From: Mytilisepta virgata
Taxonomy: Eukaryota > Mollusca > Bivalvia > Mytilida > Mytilidae
NCBI GenBank assembly: GCA_028015205.1
Contig: CM051512.1
Location: 9,112,255 to 9,176,254 of the forward strand
Direction: 5' to 3'
DNA length: 64,000 nucleotides
The position numbers and the translations under genes were made by a program. The first letter of the stretch is position 1; every line of letters begins with the position of its first letter. Under the pieces are notes generated by a model. That model saw only the letters and a list, made by a program, of their open reading frames with translations. It made no database searches and had not been told where the DNA came from. Shown piece after piece: positions 1 to 11,479 of this stretch.

Positions 1-2286
1 AGTACAAGTTGAAGAAAACATCTTGCACATTAGTGCAATTTGAAGAAAGCATCTTACACATTAGTACAAGTTGAAGAAAACACCTTACACATTAGTGCAG
101 GTTGAAGAAAACATCTTACACATTAGTACAAGTTGAAGAAAACACCTTACACATTAGTGCAGGTTGAAGAAAACACCTTACACATTAGTACAAGTTGAAG
201 AAAACACCTTACACATTAGTGCAGGTTGAAGAAAACATCTTACACATTAGTACAAGTTGAAGAAAACACCTTACACATTAGTGCAGGTTGAAGAAAACAC
301 CTTACACATTAGTACAAGTTGAAGAAAACACCTTACACATTAGTACAAGTTGAAGAAAACACCTTACACATTAGTGCAGGTTGAAGAAAACATCTTACAC
401 ATTAGTACAAGTTGAAGAAAACACCTTACACATTAGTGCAGGTTGAAGAAAACACCTTACACATTAGTACAAGTTGAAGAAAACACCTTACACATTAGTA
501 CAAGTTGAAGAAAACACCTTACACATTAGTGCAGGTTGAAGAAAACATCTTGCACATTAGTGCAATTTGAAGAAAACATCTTACACATTAGTACAAGTTG
601 AAGAAAACACCTTACACATTAGTACAAGTTGAAGAAAACATCGTACACATTAGTACATGTTGAGGAAAACATCTTACACATTAGTACAAGTTGAAGAAAA
701 CACCTTACACATTAGTACAAGTTGAAGAAAACACCTTACACATTAGTACAAGTTGAAGAAAACATCGTACACATTAGTACAGGTTGAAGAAAACATCTTA
801 CACATTAGTACAAGTTGAAGAAAACGTCTTACACATTAGTACAAGTTGAAGAAAACATCTTACACATTAGTACAAGTTGAAGAAAACATCGTACACATTA
901 GTACAAGTTGAAGAAAACACCTTACACATTAGTGCAGGTTGAAGAAAACACCTTACACATTAGTACAAGTTGAAGAAAACACCTTACACATTAGTACAAG
1001 TTGAAGAAAACATCGTACACATTAGTACAGGTTGAAGAAAACATCTTACACATTAGTACAAGTTGAAGAAAACATCTTGCACATTAGTACAAGTTGAAGA
1101 AAACACCTTACACATTAGTGCAGGTTGAAGAAAACACCTTACACATTAGTACAAGTTGAAGAAAACACCTTACACATTAGTACAAGTTGAAGAAAACATC
1201 GTACACATTAGTACAGGTTGAAGAAAACATCTTACACATTAGTACAAGTTGAAGAAAACGTCTTACACATTAGTACAAGTTGAAGAAAACATCTTGCACA
1301 TTAGTGCAATTTGAAGAAAACATCTTACACATTAGTACAAGTTGAAGAAAACACCTTACACATTAGTGCAGGTTGAAGAAAACATCTTACACATTAGTAC
1401 AAGTTGAAGAAAACACCTTACACATTAGTGCAGGTTGAAGAAAACACCTTACACATTAGTACAAGTTGAAGAAAACACCTTACACATTAGTGCAGGTTGA
1501 AGAAAACATCTTACACATTAGTACAAGTTGAAGAAAACACCTTACACATTAGTGCAGGTTGAAGAAAACACCTTACACATTAGTACAAGTTGAAGAAAAC
1601 ACCTTACACATTAGTACAAGTTGAAGAAAACACCTTACACATTAGTGCAGGTTGAAGAAAACATCTTACACATTAGTACAAGTTGAAGAAAACACCTTAC
1701 ACATTAGTGCAGGTTGAAGAAAACACCTTACACATTAGTACAAGTTGAAGAAAACACCTTACACATTAGTACAAGTTGAAGAAAACACCTTACACATTAG
1801 TGCAGGTTGAAGAAAACATCTTGCACATTAGTGCAATTTGAAGAAAACATCTTACACATTAGTACAAGTTGAAGAAAACACCTTACACATTAGTACAAGT
1901 TGAAGAAAACATCGTACACATTAGTACATGTTGAGGAAAACATCTTACACATTAGTACAAGTTGAAGAAAACACCTTACACATTAGTACAAGTTGAAGAA
2001 AACACCTTACACATTAGTACAAGTTGAAGAAAACATCGTACACATTAGTACATGTTGAGGAAAACATCTTACACATTAGTACAAGTTGAAGAAAACACCT
2101 TACACATTAGTGCAGGTTGAAGAAAACATCTTACACACAAGTTGAAGAAAACACCTTACACATTAGTGCAGGTTGAAGAAAACACCTTACACATTAGTAC
2201 AAGTTGAAGAAAACACCTTACACATTAGTACAAGTTGAAGAAAACGTCTTACACATTAGTACAAGTTGAAGAAAACATCTTACACA
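1..2286. repeat. 31-bp minisatellite array, about 74 monomers
   Basis: Head-to-tail copies of a 31-bp monomer (starts at 1, 32, 63 and so on). It begins agtacaagttgaagaaaaca and ends cttacacatt. Monomer variants differ at a few sites: agtgcagg or agtgcaat for agtacaag, and atcgta, atcttg or cgtctt for accttа-type ends. One monomer near 2131-2140 has a 6-bp deletion. The array starts at or before base 1 and stops in unique sequence after 2286. Since 31 is not a multiple of 3 and the unit has stops in frame, it is not coding. Variants recur with a 1271-bp (41-monomer) period. Confidence 0.97.
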
Positions 2287-4640
2287 AAAGGGCAAGTTCA
2301 AGACGGCCGCTTTCACCAGTTTTGAATGACTTCTTAAATTAGCCAAATGTCGCTCATATCTGTGTAAAAACTGATTGAAGCTTAATAATTGTATATTCCT
2401 TTTCTACAATGGTTATACATAATAAAAATGAAATAAATCCGAAAATTACAGAAAGCGCAGACGTTTTTACGGACGGTTTCACATCTTTCCAACATAAATC
2501 TTCATGTAAATCAAACCAACAAATAAACTACTTAAGGTGGTACCCAACACTACAGGGAGATAACTCTTAAAAATCACCAGAGCGTTTTAATCAAATTTAA
2601 TAAGTAAAGAGAAATTAAGCTTCTCTATGATCAGAATCGATGTTTGCCAAACTGCTATATATTCAATGAAATTATTCCCGTGACGTGTGAAATTCTATTT
2701 AATAAAAAAAAATCAACATGTATTTCAACAGGTCAAAGTAAATATTTCCTAAAAATTTTATGAAAATTAAACGAGCCAAATTTATTTTAGTCAAGGTGTT
2801 GGGTACCACCTTAACGTTAATCTCCGTATTCACCCGAGTTGTAGCCTCGATTTTCCAAATTAACCCGGTCATTACATCATTTTTACATAAAAATTGGAAC
2901 TGAAACACCAACAGACGTTCAATGATCGTTTTTCTTTATCCAAAATAATTGATAAGAGATGTTTACAAAATAAGAAAAACTCTGTATTCGAATACATGTT
3001 GAAAATATTAAAATATTTACTATTATATATTTTCTTTCAAAGTCAAACATGCGATTTCATTCAGGTTAGAATCAAAGGAGTACATTAATTCTCACTTATA
3101 ACACGACATCGCATTTTCTGCCTTATTCTATTTAAATACCACTTTCTTTCACACAACATGTACGTATAAAAAACTTTCTCAACATGGATTTCCTTCACAC
3201 AGTTCAGCTTTTATTTTTGCAAATTTAACAATAAGATACCTTTTATGTTTTGGAAATTATGCAGTCATTTAATATTCCTTCATATATAGCTAAATTTACA
3301 GTCATCAGCATTTCTATTTAGACTTTTATGAAATCTTTTAATATAATAAGCCAATTGTAAGGTCTGAACAACTATTTTGTTCACATGTATAGGAAAAGCT
3401 TTGTAATATTTATAATTCTTGGCACATTGCCTGTTTTCAGAATATCTCTGTATAGCAATTCTAAATCACACACATTCAGCTTTTTCTTTTCAGAGAAATA
3501 TCTGACGAAAAAAACATGACAATTTCATTCATTTATTTCCTAATGCTGAATTAGCATATAAATTACGCATTCACTTTACTTTTAAAGGTGGAAATAATCT
3601 TACAATATTTCATATAAAAATTAAATATAGGAAATCAATGGCGATTATCTTCAATAAGCAGGTAATTGGCCAAGATTGCTAATTGCTATTGGTATTTAGT
3701 GGTATATCGAAAAACCTGCGAAGTTCCATTGATCATTAACCAGAATGAAAATTACCCTTTGTTTAAGCTCCAATTAACACCATATTTCATGGCGAAGTAC
3801 AATGGACTTCTATCAGGTAGTTAGATATAATGAGCATTAATGTTTTGAGTAGATAAAAATAGGATTACCTTTCTTTTATGTCACTGTACGACACACTCTA
3901 TTCAGCTTGCAAACATACCAGGATTAAGTCAATGTTACCCTATAAATCAGTTGCAATATATAGCGACCTTTATATATATATAATGTACGTGTAGTATTCA
4001 GATAACGTTATTCATTAGTATTTATACCGAAACCATTAATTGAATAAGCATATATTTCCAGAAATAGCAGTCAAATATACTTCATTGAATCCTCTCTAAA
4101 AAGTTAATGCTCTTTACCAAGTGAAGAGTAAATCATTCTTAGCATTAACACACATTTTTAGCTGAAACCCCTTTGCCCTAATTTAATAAAAAAAAACCAC
4201 TTAATAAATTAGAGCAAAGGAAAGATCTCTGGGGATTTAAATCATTGCTTTATTAGTTCAACAGTCGCCACCATCAACTGTTAGTTATAAAACCCATCTG
4301 GTTTAATTTTGATCTGTCTCTTTTCATCGAATATCACATTTTTTTCGGCCTTTACAACGAGAAAATGCTGATATATGCTTGCCATTTCAGCCAACCCCCT
4401 TTTTTGATATCTTTCTTTATATATATATATATATATATGGCCAGTGGCGCCCAGTTCCTGATATTGTTTTTGTCACAGGAATTACGATAGATGATTGAAT
4501 CGTCTAAGAGAACATATCCAAATTTTATACGTCATCAGATGACACCTAATTACAATGTGACGGGTTGTTTGAACTGAGCAGGACATGATCACCCTCCCAG
4601 AGCGACTGATATCACTTAAGGATATGTTGGTGGAGTTTCC
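2287..4640. other. AT-rich non-coding stretch
   Basis: Apart from the TTAA-flanked MITE at 2532-2814 and a TA-repeat microsatellite at about 4418-4437, I see no coding signal or recognisable repeat. Open frames here are short, biased to Phe/Ile/Leu/Lys, and fit chance frames in AT-rich DNA. Confidence 0.5.
2532..2814. mobile_element. TTAA-flanked MITE with perfect inverted ends
   Basis: The left end is TTAAGGTGGTACCCAACAC (2532-2550) and the right end is its exact reverse complement (2796-2814). The ends therefore read as a 15-bp terminal inverted repeat inside a duplicated TTAA target. The 283-bp body has no transposase. TTAA target duplication is the hallmark of piggyBac-type transposition, so I infer a non-autonomous piggyBac-like element. 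TTAA is itself palindromic and could instead belong to the inverted repeat. Confidence 0.7.
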
Positions 4641-5160
4641 ATTACTGGGATTTATTTTTTGTGCGGTTTTGCACTAATTGGTATGGTTGGTGTGTGTCTG
4701 TTTTATTCGTTATATTATTGTAGTATGTTTTTTGCTGTGTTACGGTTCTGACGCATTCTCCATGTCCATAAATTTTTGTCTGAAAGACATTACCCAATGC
4801 CTTATCGCTTCGATATTCTTTCACTAATATCTACGACTTGTTCTTATCTAATACAAATGTACATTACAAAAACTGTTTTTCAGTTGTAAAGTTAATTTTT
4901 TATATACATCAAATTTGTCTCCTAGGTTCCATCGCTTATCAACATTAAATATAATTAATGTAAAAATAAAACCGGGTTATATCATATCGATTCCAAGTAA
5001 ATATACATATGACGATTAATGCATCATCTATCAACACTGAAATCGTGTAAACAACAGTTAAATTGGTCTCGTGGTGCATTGTGACATTATAACGATGACG
5101 TTTTACACAATATCACTTCTCATCATCGAACATGGTGAATTACTCCTCTTATTGGTAAAA
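4640..5160. repeat. Diverged duplicate block (matches 14045-14580)
   Basis: Shares a long collinear match with 14045-14580. Shared landmarks include tttgcactaattg, gacggttctgacgcat-type words, ccaatgccttat, atctaatacaaatg and aaatttgtctccta. Copies are old, with many substitutions and small indels. I see no coding capacity. It may be internal sequence of a large transposon or an ancient segmental duplication. Confidence 0.7.
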
Positions 5161-5430
5161 TTGCACGATGAAAGATTGCAAATAAGTAAAGTCAAGAAAT
5201 ACCAAAGGGATATTCGAAGGAGAGAAAAATCGTAACAACTGACAAACTCCGGAGAACAACGAAGACAAGACTAAAACAATACATGCAATACAATTAAAAA
5301 CTAAAAACATATGAACAACATGGACCCCACCAAAAAACGTGCAAAAGATCGAAAGCACTAAACTCGAAAATAATGAACAGCAAGAACTAGTAAAAAAGCT
5401 TTTGGACAATCACGTTCTTCTCCAAATATG
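5150..5430 (-). mobile_element. 3' tail of Penelope-like RT element, subfamily 2
   Basis: On the minus strand this matches the post-stop tail of the reverse-transcriptase relic at 36891-37460, from the ggggtccatgttgttcat region through ctccggagtttgtcag to the end word ggtatttcttgactttactt. Only the 3' end is kept, as expected of 5'-truncated insertion by target-primed reverse transcription. Confidence 0.75.
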
Positions 5431-6330
5431 GTACCTGTCGTGATGCACAACAAAGTCAGTCTGGATATAGTTACGCAAGCCATGCAAAGAATTTAGGTAG
5501 AAAGTAGCTAAACACATGCCATGAAACTTTAGTAAGCAGAGTTCTTCGAAAAAAGTCATGGTTTCAATTATTTTTCAGTAAAATATTCTGTTCCAGGAAT
5601 ACTGAAATTATCTCTTTTTAATACCCTAGTTTAATTTCAACCACCAAATGTATAGTATGTCATGCCAAAGTATGGGGAATATAAGTTAGTACGAATACTT
5701 GAAGGGTACGTTGATAAAAAAAAATGAAAATGGATTAACTTTTTACAAAATGTATCAGTCACAGCAAACGAACTTACTGCGATAGACATCGAACGCCATT
5801 AGGATGCTTTGCTTTAAAATAAAGATTTGAATATCCTTTTCGTTAAAATAGAAAGTTTTCTATTTGCAGCCTTACACTTACTGTTGAAATGATCTCAGAA
5901 CTGCAACTATTTACTTAAATATTTTTTTATGGAATGCCCAGTGCATTTAATTAAAAACAGTTGCATCTAAACAAATATTACCACAAAACACAATATGTGT
6001 AAATATCAAGGTTAGATCAATAACAAGACAGTAGATGAAAAAAGTTAATATCAACAATTGCATCATATCAGTCTTTTTATATACTAGACTGTTTTATCCC
6101 AGTTCCTAACCCATCGAATGGACCTTTGCGAGTACAAGCAATTTTCGTCAGATAGAATAGAGACCAATCAAACTTCGCAGTAATCTAAATTCGAACTAAT
6201 AACATGTGCTTTTGTTATACGCAAATCATATAAAATATTTGTCATATATAGATCATGCAAAATAGAATACCACGAATTATGATGAAGCAGAATTCGTTAG
6301 AATATGCTTAATATTATACAATTGTTTGGA
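5431..6330. other. Non-coding, no recognised element
   Basis: AT-rich sequence between a retroelement tail and the retrozyme. No long open frame, tandem repeat or inverted repeat was seen. Confidence 0.4.
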
Positions 6331-6449
6331 TGATCTCCCTTGTGCATAACTCTGTCCTTAGATTGTTTTGGCGTTACCCCTTTTGGTCATTTTGATATTT
6401 TTGAATTTTTTGGATTGTTGTTTTAGTTTTTCAACATACTAGGCCTTGA

Positions 6450-6497
6450 GCACAACTGATGAGTCGTAAATCGACTAATTGTGCACATCTTGTGCAT
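6450..6497 (+). ncRNA. Hammerhead ribozyme, decayed core
   Basis: Stem I gcacaa/ttgtgc, CTGATGA core (6456-6462) and stem II gtcg-taaat-cgac are intact. The second core box reads TAAT where GAAA is required, which removes G12 and A15.1. Cleavage is predicted to be lost. The cut site would follow position 6487. Confidence 0.85.
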
Positions 6498-6797
6498 CAA
6501 AATTGCCATCAAATAATTGTATTTTAACCACTGAGTCGATTCCACGGTTGGTGGACTCCAAGTGCCCGAGGGTATCTCCAGCTCAGTTGCTAATATTTGA
6601 TAGCAACCCAAAACTGATTCTTAAAATTTACTGTTACAAAAGTTTAAAAATTGTGAACACTAAGGAGTAATCCCCTCATGCATAACTTTGTCCTTAGATT
6701 GTTTTGGCCTTACAGCTTTTGGTCATTTTAGCATTTTTTGAATTTGCTCAAGAACTGTTTGGATTGTTGTTTGGTTTTTCAACATTTTAGGCCTTGA

Positions 6798-6843
6798 GCA
6801 CAACTGATGAGTCGTAAATCGACGAAATGTGCACATCTTGTGT
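6798..6843 (+). ncRNA. Type I hammerhead ribozyme, intact core
   Basis: Stem I is gcacaa paired with ttgtgt (one G-U). The core is CTGATGA (6804-6810). Stem II is gtcg-taaat-cgac, followed by GAAA. Stem III is the minimal atg-tgca-cat hairpin. The cleavage triplet ATC puts the cut after C6837. All conserved core bases are present. Such short stem III hammerheads usually act best as dimers, because atgtgcacat is self-complementary. Confidence 0.88.
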
Positions 6844-6859
6844 ATCAAAGAATTTTTAT

Positions 6860-7210
6860 TATTAAATTTATATCATAGAAAAACTCTTAACACTGAACTT
6901 AACAGTGTATATACTCCATTAAAAGACTATTTTTTATCCTTTACATATATGATTACATTTGTTAATTATAAATTTTGAAACTAACATGCAAGCAGAAAAA
7001 CACTTATAGCTAAAAAGAGTAGTTCAGTGATACATAAAATGTTTTAAAGCATTACAGTAATAAAAATGGTTTTGCAATTTATTTTAATATGTTTGAAATA
7101 TAATAGATAAATGAACTGTGTTAAAAACCAATTTCAGTCTTACGGTAAGTGCATTATGGAATTACTAATAATATGACCATGATATATTTGCATTTTTTAT
7201 AGTACTTGAA
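6860..7210. repeat. Diverged duplicate block (matches 23340-23670)
   Basis: Collinear with 23340-23670. Shared landmarks include cttaacactg, gtgttaaaaaccaatttc and gtgcatt/gtgcactt followed by a Tyr/Met-rich AT stretch. No coding signal is seen. The retrozyme ends at its left edge. Confidence 0.6.
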
Positions 7211-7277
7211 GTAGATTAAATCTAATTGATTATTAATTATGGAACTATTTGTCCCACCATCCAAACATTATATTGAA

Positions 7278-7435
7278 CTCGGTGGCCAAGTGTTTCAGTT
7301 GGTGTTAGTAGTTTATCATAACTAGTGATGGTGAGTAATCTAACACAGGGGTTGCGAGTTGAAAACCAGCTCTTGGCGAGGTACAATTGATTCCTATCTC
7401 AAATGAAAAGGATTGTCAATTTTCTTTTTACATTT
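7278..7435 (+). mobile_element. tRNA-derived SINE copy
   Basis: The sequence ggtggccaagtg resembles a Pol III A box and gggttgcgagttgaaaacc a B box. Downstream gattcctatctc and ggattgtcaatttt match the clearer SINE at 11114-11358. This copy is diverged and probably inactive. Confidence 0.65.
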
Positions 7436-7499
7436 TCATCAACCAATAAACACTGAATGCGACGATTTCATAGATATAGCTAATTACTATTACATATTC

Positions 7500-8194
7500 A
7501 GGAAGGAGGTACCAAGTTGGGCTATATTAAAGATTTTTTATACAATTAAGCATGCAACTAGCGTACGTTGAACTGCATCTGAATACATATATAAAAAACG
7601 TATGTCCCTTAAATACTTCCCGAAATATGGTTTTTGAAGTTTTGGAAACAAATGTGTAAATATATAGAATGCTTAGAATTATTGCCATTGAAATTCTCTT
7701 TTTATTGATATAAAATTTATTAGGGGTCACCAGATTAGCTTTTTATTAGTATATTAGATTTATTACTATATGAAGAGTGAAAATAAGCGTCAAAAAGTAA
7801 AAATATACGGAAAGTCGTCACGACGTCGCGATGAAAATGTAGATTTTTAGTATTTTTACAGACAGGACGTATAGTTGAATGATTTCAACAACAAAAACGA
7901 AGCTAGTACTCTATGTTTATTTGGTATTATTGAAACGAAAGAGTTTTTATAGAAAATTCTAGGGATTAGTATTTGAGAATAACGATTTAAAGTCAAATTA
8001 TTAATTAGTTTTGGCACATTTTATATGAAATCTACAGTAAAAGAATTTTAAGGATTTTAAATCAACCTTATTGAAGAAATATCAAAGCTAAACATTTTTT
8101 TTTCGATATTTAGATGCAGTTTCGAATATTCTAGCAGCACGTAAATTTTCATGTAAATCCGTAATTTAGTGGATTTAGGTACCTCCTACCTTAA
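7500..8194. mobile_element. TTAA MITE with AGGAGGTACC ends, copy 1
   Basis: The right end taggtacctcctaccTTAA (8176-8194) and left end ggaaggaggtacc (7501) form degenerate inverted ends. The body is homologous, in opposite orientation, to 61871-62689, including the cgacgtcgcgat region, the tgaagagtgaaaat region and the ggggtcac region. No transposase is encoded. The TTAA flank again suggests a piggyBac-like mobiliser. Confidence 0.75.
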
Positions 8195-8740
8195 ACCTAA
8201 GTAAACCAATTCGAACAAATAGAATACTATCAACTCCATTTAATTTTTTTTTCCATTTTTCCCCGTTTGTCAAATTATTCCTGTATTTGCAAGAGTTTGA
8301 CTTGTTATAATATCACGTTCGACAATTTGTTCAGATGTGTTATACATGTATATTAATAGCTTTTCATCAATACTGAATTTTTCTGCTTTAGTAAATACAT
8401 ATAGGAATTGGTATTATAGAGATTATTTTTTTCCTGTTCCCGAAAAATTCGCAAATTTGTCAATTCGAAGACACGAAGTTTCATGGTTTTGTAATTCGTG
8501 TATTTGAAGTTCCTTCAACGCAAAACGGCCTTTCCTATGATTGGCGTAGGCATGAATGTTTTCTGACCCCAGGTAGACCGAAAAAATACTCTTTGATGTC
8601 TAATTACAATCGGTGGTGATGTTATTAATATATATACGAATATATAAATTATATATATTCTCTTTATTTCTAACAAATATAACAGTTAAAGTAAAATTTT
8701 ACACTACTACCTAACTAGCATGCCTTGATGTTGTGAATGG
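8195..8740. other. Non-coding, no recognised element
   Basis: AT-rich spacer between a MITE and a retroelement tail. Nothing beyond short TA runs is visible. Confidence 0.4.
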
Positions 8741-8744
8741 AATA

Positions 8745-8915
8745 TTTTTATGCACAATCACAAGAAATAAACACTGAAAACTAAAAAAAAACAATGAAAA
8801 ACACGAACTCCTATAAAAACCAGGAGTGAGATGAGATGCTGCGGAAGGGTAAGCAGTTTCTGCACCATATACGACACCTATCGTGAAGTTCAACAAAGTC
8901 AATCAGGTCGTAGTC
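8745..8915 (-). mobile_element. 3' tail of Penelope-like RT element, subfamily 1
   Basis: The minus-strand reading matches the tail after the reverse-transcriptase relic at 32276-33165: gactttgttgaacttcacga, the ggaactgcttacccttcc region, and ctggtttttataggagttcg. It lacks the last ~100 bp of the tail (Pro-Gly-coding cttcccgggtttgtc region), so it is broken at both ends. Confidence 0.7.
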
Positions 8916-8935
8916 ACAGTGTATGTAAAGTGCGG

Positions 8936-9950
8936 ATCCTAAAATATCATTTTCACTGTATATGCCATTAATTTCTGATGTAGAATGATAAATAAACAGA
9001 CGAAAAATTTATGATTTTTGAAGAAAATGAAGAAAAATAGTTCAAATGTATATGTTTAGAAATAAATAATACTAGTAAGACAATGTAAGAGATTCGGACG
9101 GGTTTTTATCGCGCCTAGAGCCATCCAGGTGTGAAATATATACCGAAATAGGTGAATATTTAGGACGTTTCACGAACAGATCGTGCAGGTGATTTAAAAC
9201 TAGCAGGTAAGATGTAGTTGCAGAAAAATATTCATTTCAACACAATTATTAATGTTGTATAACGTAGAATAGGTTTTGTCATTCAGTTTGTTGATATTGA
9301 ACTAAATTCCATTATGATACTTTCTTTATGCGAGTCATGTTTACTGTCGAATAATGATACTTTACTTTCATTTTCACTGTAGGGCGATTCATTAGTATTG
9401 TATATGCGGTGCATTTTCACTGTATGAATTTTTTTCATTTTTATCTCTTAAAGTCTTAATTTAGCCGACTCTCTCAAACAATAGTTAAAGTAAGAGAAGG
9501 ATTTGATAATGTTTACTTTGTGCAGGAAAGTTTGATTTAACACTCCAATAAATTCAATAGAAATGGTCCACATTGAGGTCCAAATGGTCCAAAATTCAAC
9601 ATTTTTTTATTTCATCAAAAACGAATTATAGCATGAATGTTGTGTACATACTATTCCCAATTGTGCAGGGTTCGACCTCTGCGGTAGTATCGAGATGTGC
9701 ATCACGTATCATTTTATTTAGTTTTTGTTTGTATCAAGGGTGTTCTACACCACGTAACAATGCCACTTCATCAGTGCAAACAGCTTGGACAGAAAAGTTC
9801 GCCCCACACAACTTACATTTCACGCTTTAATTACTTTGGATAATTTATATGTCACATGCCGTTTCATCTTATACAGTAAAGAACATGCAAGCTTGTATTT
9901 GTAGTATTTTCATTCATCTCATGAGTTAAGCCTTTTTCAACTGATTTTTA
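8936..9950. other. Non-coding stretch
   Basis: No recognised element. One ~85-codon open frame near 9573-9830 has no visible domain, and I treat it as unsupported. Confidence 0.4.
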
Positions 9951-9954
9951 TAGT

Positions 9955-10345
9955 TCGTTCTTATGTTGTACTGTTACACCACTGTCCCAGGTTAGGGGGG
10001 GGGGGGTTGGGATAACGCTAACATGTTTAACCCCGCCACATTCTGTATGTATGTGCTTGTCCCAAGTCAGGAGCCTGTAATTCAGTGGTTGTCGTTTGTT
10101 TAAGTGTTACATATTTGTTTTTCGTTCATTTTTTGTACATAAATTAGGCCGTTAGTTTTCCCGTTTGAATTGTTTTACATTGTCATTTCAAGGCCTTTTA
10201 TAGCTGACTATGCGGTATGGGCTTTGCTCATTGTTGAAGGCCGTATTGTGACCTATAGTTGTTAATTTCTGAGACATTTGGTCTCTTGTGGAGAGTTGTC
10301 TCATTGGCAATCACACCAAATCTTCTTTTTTTTATATATATATAT
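9955..10345 (+). repeat. High-copy bivalve interspersed repeat 3' region
   Basis: Contains the sequence run cttttatagctgactatg, ggtctcttgtggagagttgt and ctcattggcaatcacacc, ending in a T-run and (TA)n. I recognise this as the 3' region of a very common mussel interspersed repeat; this is recognition, not a database match. It includes a G12 homopolymer at about 9986-9998. No protein is encoded. Confidence 0.6.
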
Positions 10346-10399
10346 AAGCAACAATCGAGTCAAGAAAATTTATTTTACCAAAACCTATCTTTTCTTCAG

Positions 10400-10643
10400 A
10401 ATATGGATATTGAAGCAGTTGAGGGCTCAACGGTAGAGGAGTCAAGTGAAGATGAATCCAAGAAAAAAGAACTAAAGTTAAGAAGGAGGGTCTTCATACC
10501 AATGCACTTATTGTTCCTTCAAGGCCAAATGGGTAGCTAGTTGGTACAGACATAAGAAGATCCACAATAATGAGTTACACAAATGTGACCAGTGTGAATC
10601 AAAATTTCAAGACAACGCGCTTCTCAATGAGCATAAAAACTGC
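10400..10643 (+). pseudogene. C2H2 zinc-finger exon with a frameshift
   Basis: After a good acceptor (ttttcttcag, ending 10399) one frame encodes an acidic/basic linker (EESSEDESKKKELKLRRR). From about 10485 a different frame encodes two zinc fingers. Finger 1 is CTYC-x12-H-x3-H (Cys from 10503) and finger 2 is CDQC-x12-H followed by Cys two residues later instead of the usual His/Cys spacing. The two frames cannot be read together without a shift near 10480-10490. C2H2 fingers of this kind bind DNA in poly-zinc-finger proteins. Either this is a decayed exon or there is a sequence error at the junction. No donor site or partner exons were found, so the parent gene is unknown. Confidence 0.6.
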
Positions 10644-10659
10644 ATTTTTTTTTCATTTG

Positions 10660-11110
10660 TTGGAAGTCCATTTATCACATTAATCTACAATGAAAATTCA
10701 TCGCTTCTTCGAAAATTCTACATCAGAAATGATTGCACATACAGTGATAATTCATCGCATCTATAGTTAAAATGGATCGCTTTTAATAATCGATATGCTA
10801 TATTATGTTGCTTTTATAACACATATTTGAACTTTAAGGCTGTTATTGTACATTAAAAAGACATATCACAATGGAAATATGTTAAAACTTACCTTCAAAT
10901 CAATTATTTTGGTATTTTCGAAACGTAAACAAATACAGTTTTACCATGATCCTTCATTCTACAATAGACATACTCGCATACGATAGTGAAAATGAACTAA
11001 CTGGATTCGCACTTTATATACACTGAGTCATATATCTATGGAGGTACATGAATTGTTGATTGGAATTATCTCTGGTTTGTTATGTGTTTGTTTTTATTCT
11101 TTTGTTTGTT
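10660..11110. other. Non-coding stretch
   Basis: AT-rich with no recognised element between the zinc-finger relic and the SINE. Confidence 0.4.
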
Positions 11111-11113
11111 TAG

Positions 11114-11358
11114 TTGGGGTTTTACGCCTTTTTCAGCACATTTGGCCATTTCGCGGCGGCCAGTTTTTTTTTTGTGGAGGAAGCCGGAATACCCGGAGAG
11201 AACCACCGACCTTCGGTAGGAAAATTGGCAATCCTTGTCAATTTAGATAGGAGTCGAACACACCCCGCCACAGGTGATATTCGAACCCACAACCCCAGGC
11301 TAGTCATCATTAGTAGTCATGACGAACTACCTAGACCACTCGGCCACCGAAGCCCCTT
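11114..11358 (-). mobile_element. tRNA-derived SINE, best-preserved copy
   Basis: Read on the minus strand, the 5' end is gcttcggtggccgagtgg (A box TGGCCGAGTGG), then ggttgtgggttcgaat (B box GGTTCGAAT), as in tRNA-Leu/Ser. A conserved central block with tctccgggtattccggcttc follows, and the 3' end is near ggcgtaaaacccc. The head is too insertion-laden to be a functional tRNA. SINEs depend on a partner LINE for movement. Related diverged copies are at 7278, 18610 and 26815. Confidence 0.85.
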
Positions 11359-11479
11359 TATTCTTTTGGTTATATCTTTGTAATATGTGTTTTATATATA
11401 TACAAAGCTCATCTCTCGCTTTATTGTCGGATTCTCATGTTCTAGACTTTTGCCTTTTACCTTGCTTATTTAGCATTAT

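Larger units (their letters stand above)
6331..6850 (+). mobile_element. Hammerhead-ribozyme retrozyme (1.5 tandem units)
   Basis: Two hammerhead motifs 348 bp apart (CTGATGA at 6456 and 6804) flank one full unit. A further half unit (6331-6450) precedes the first motif and matches the second unit's body, for example gcataactctgtccttaga and cccttttggtcatttt. The body carries no open frame. This dimeric head-to-tail arrangement of a non-coding unit bounded by self-cleaving motifs is the defining layout of retrozymes, known non-autonomous retroelements that propagate through circular RNA and are reported in metazoans including bivalves. Mobilisation by a Penelope-like reverse transcriptase is inference. 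Confidence 0.85.

Noticed and set aside
1..2286. Regularly spaced direct repeats that might suggest a CRISPR array
   Set aside because: The 31-bp units abut without unique spacers, and the rest of the window is eukaryotic. It is a minisatellite.
11250..11358. tRNA gene on the minus strand
   Set aside because: A and B boxes are present but the body is too long and does not fold as a cloverleaf; the downstream conserved region marks it as a SINE.
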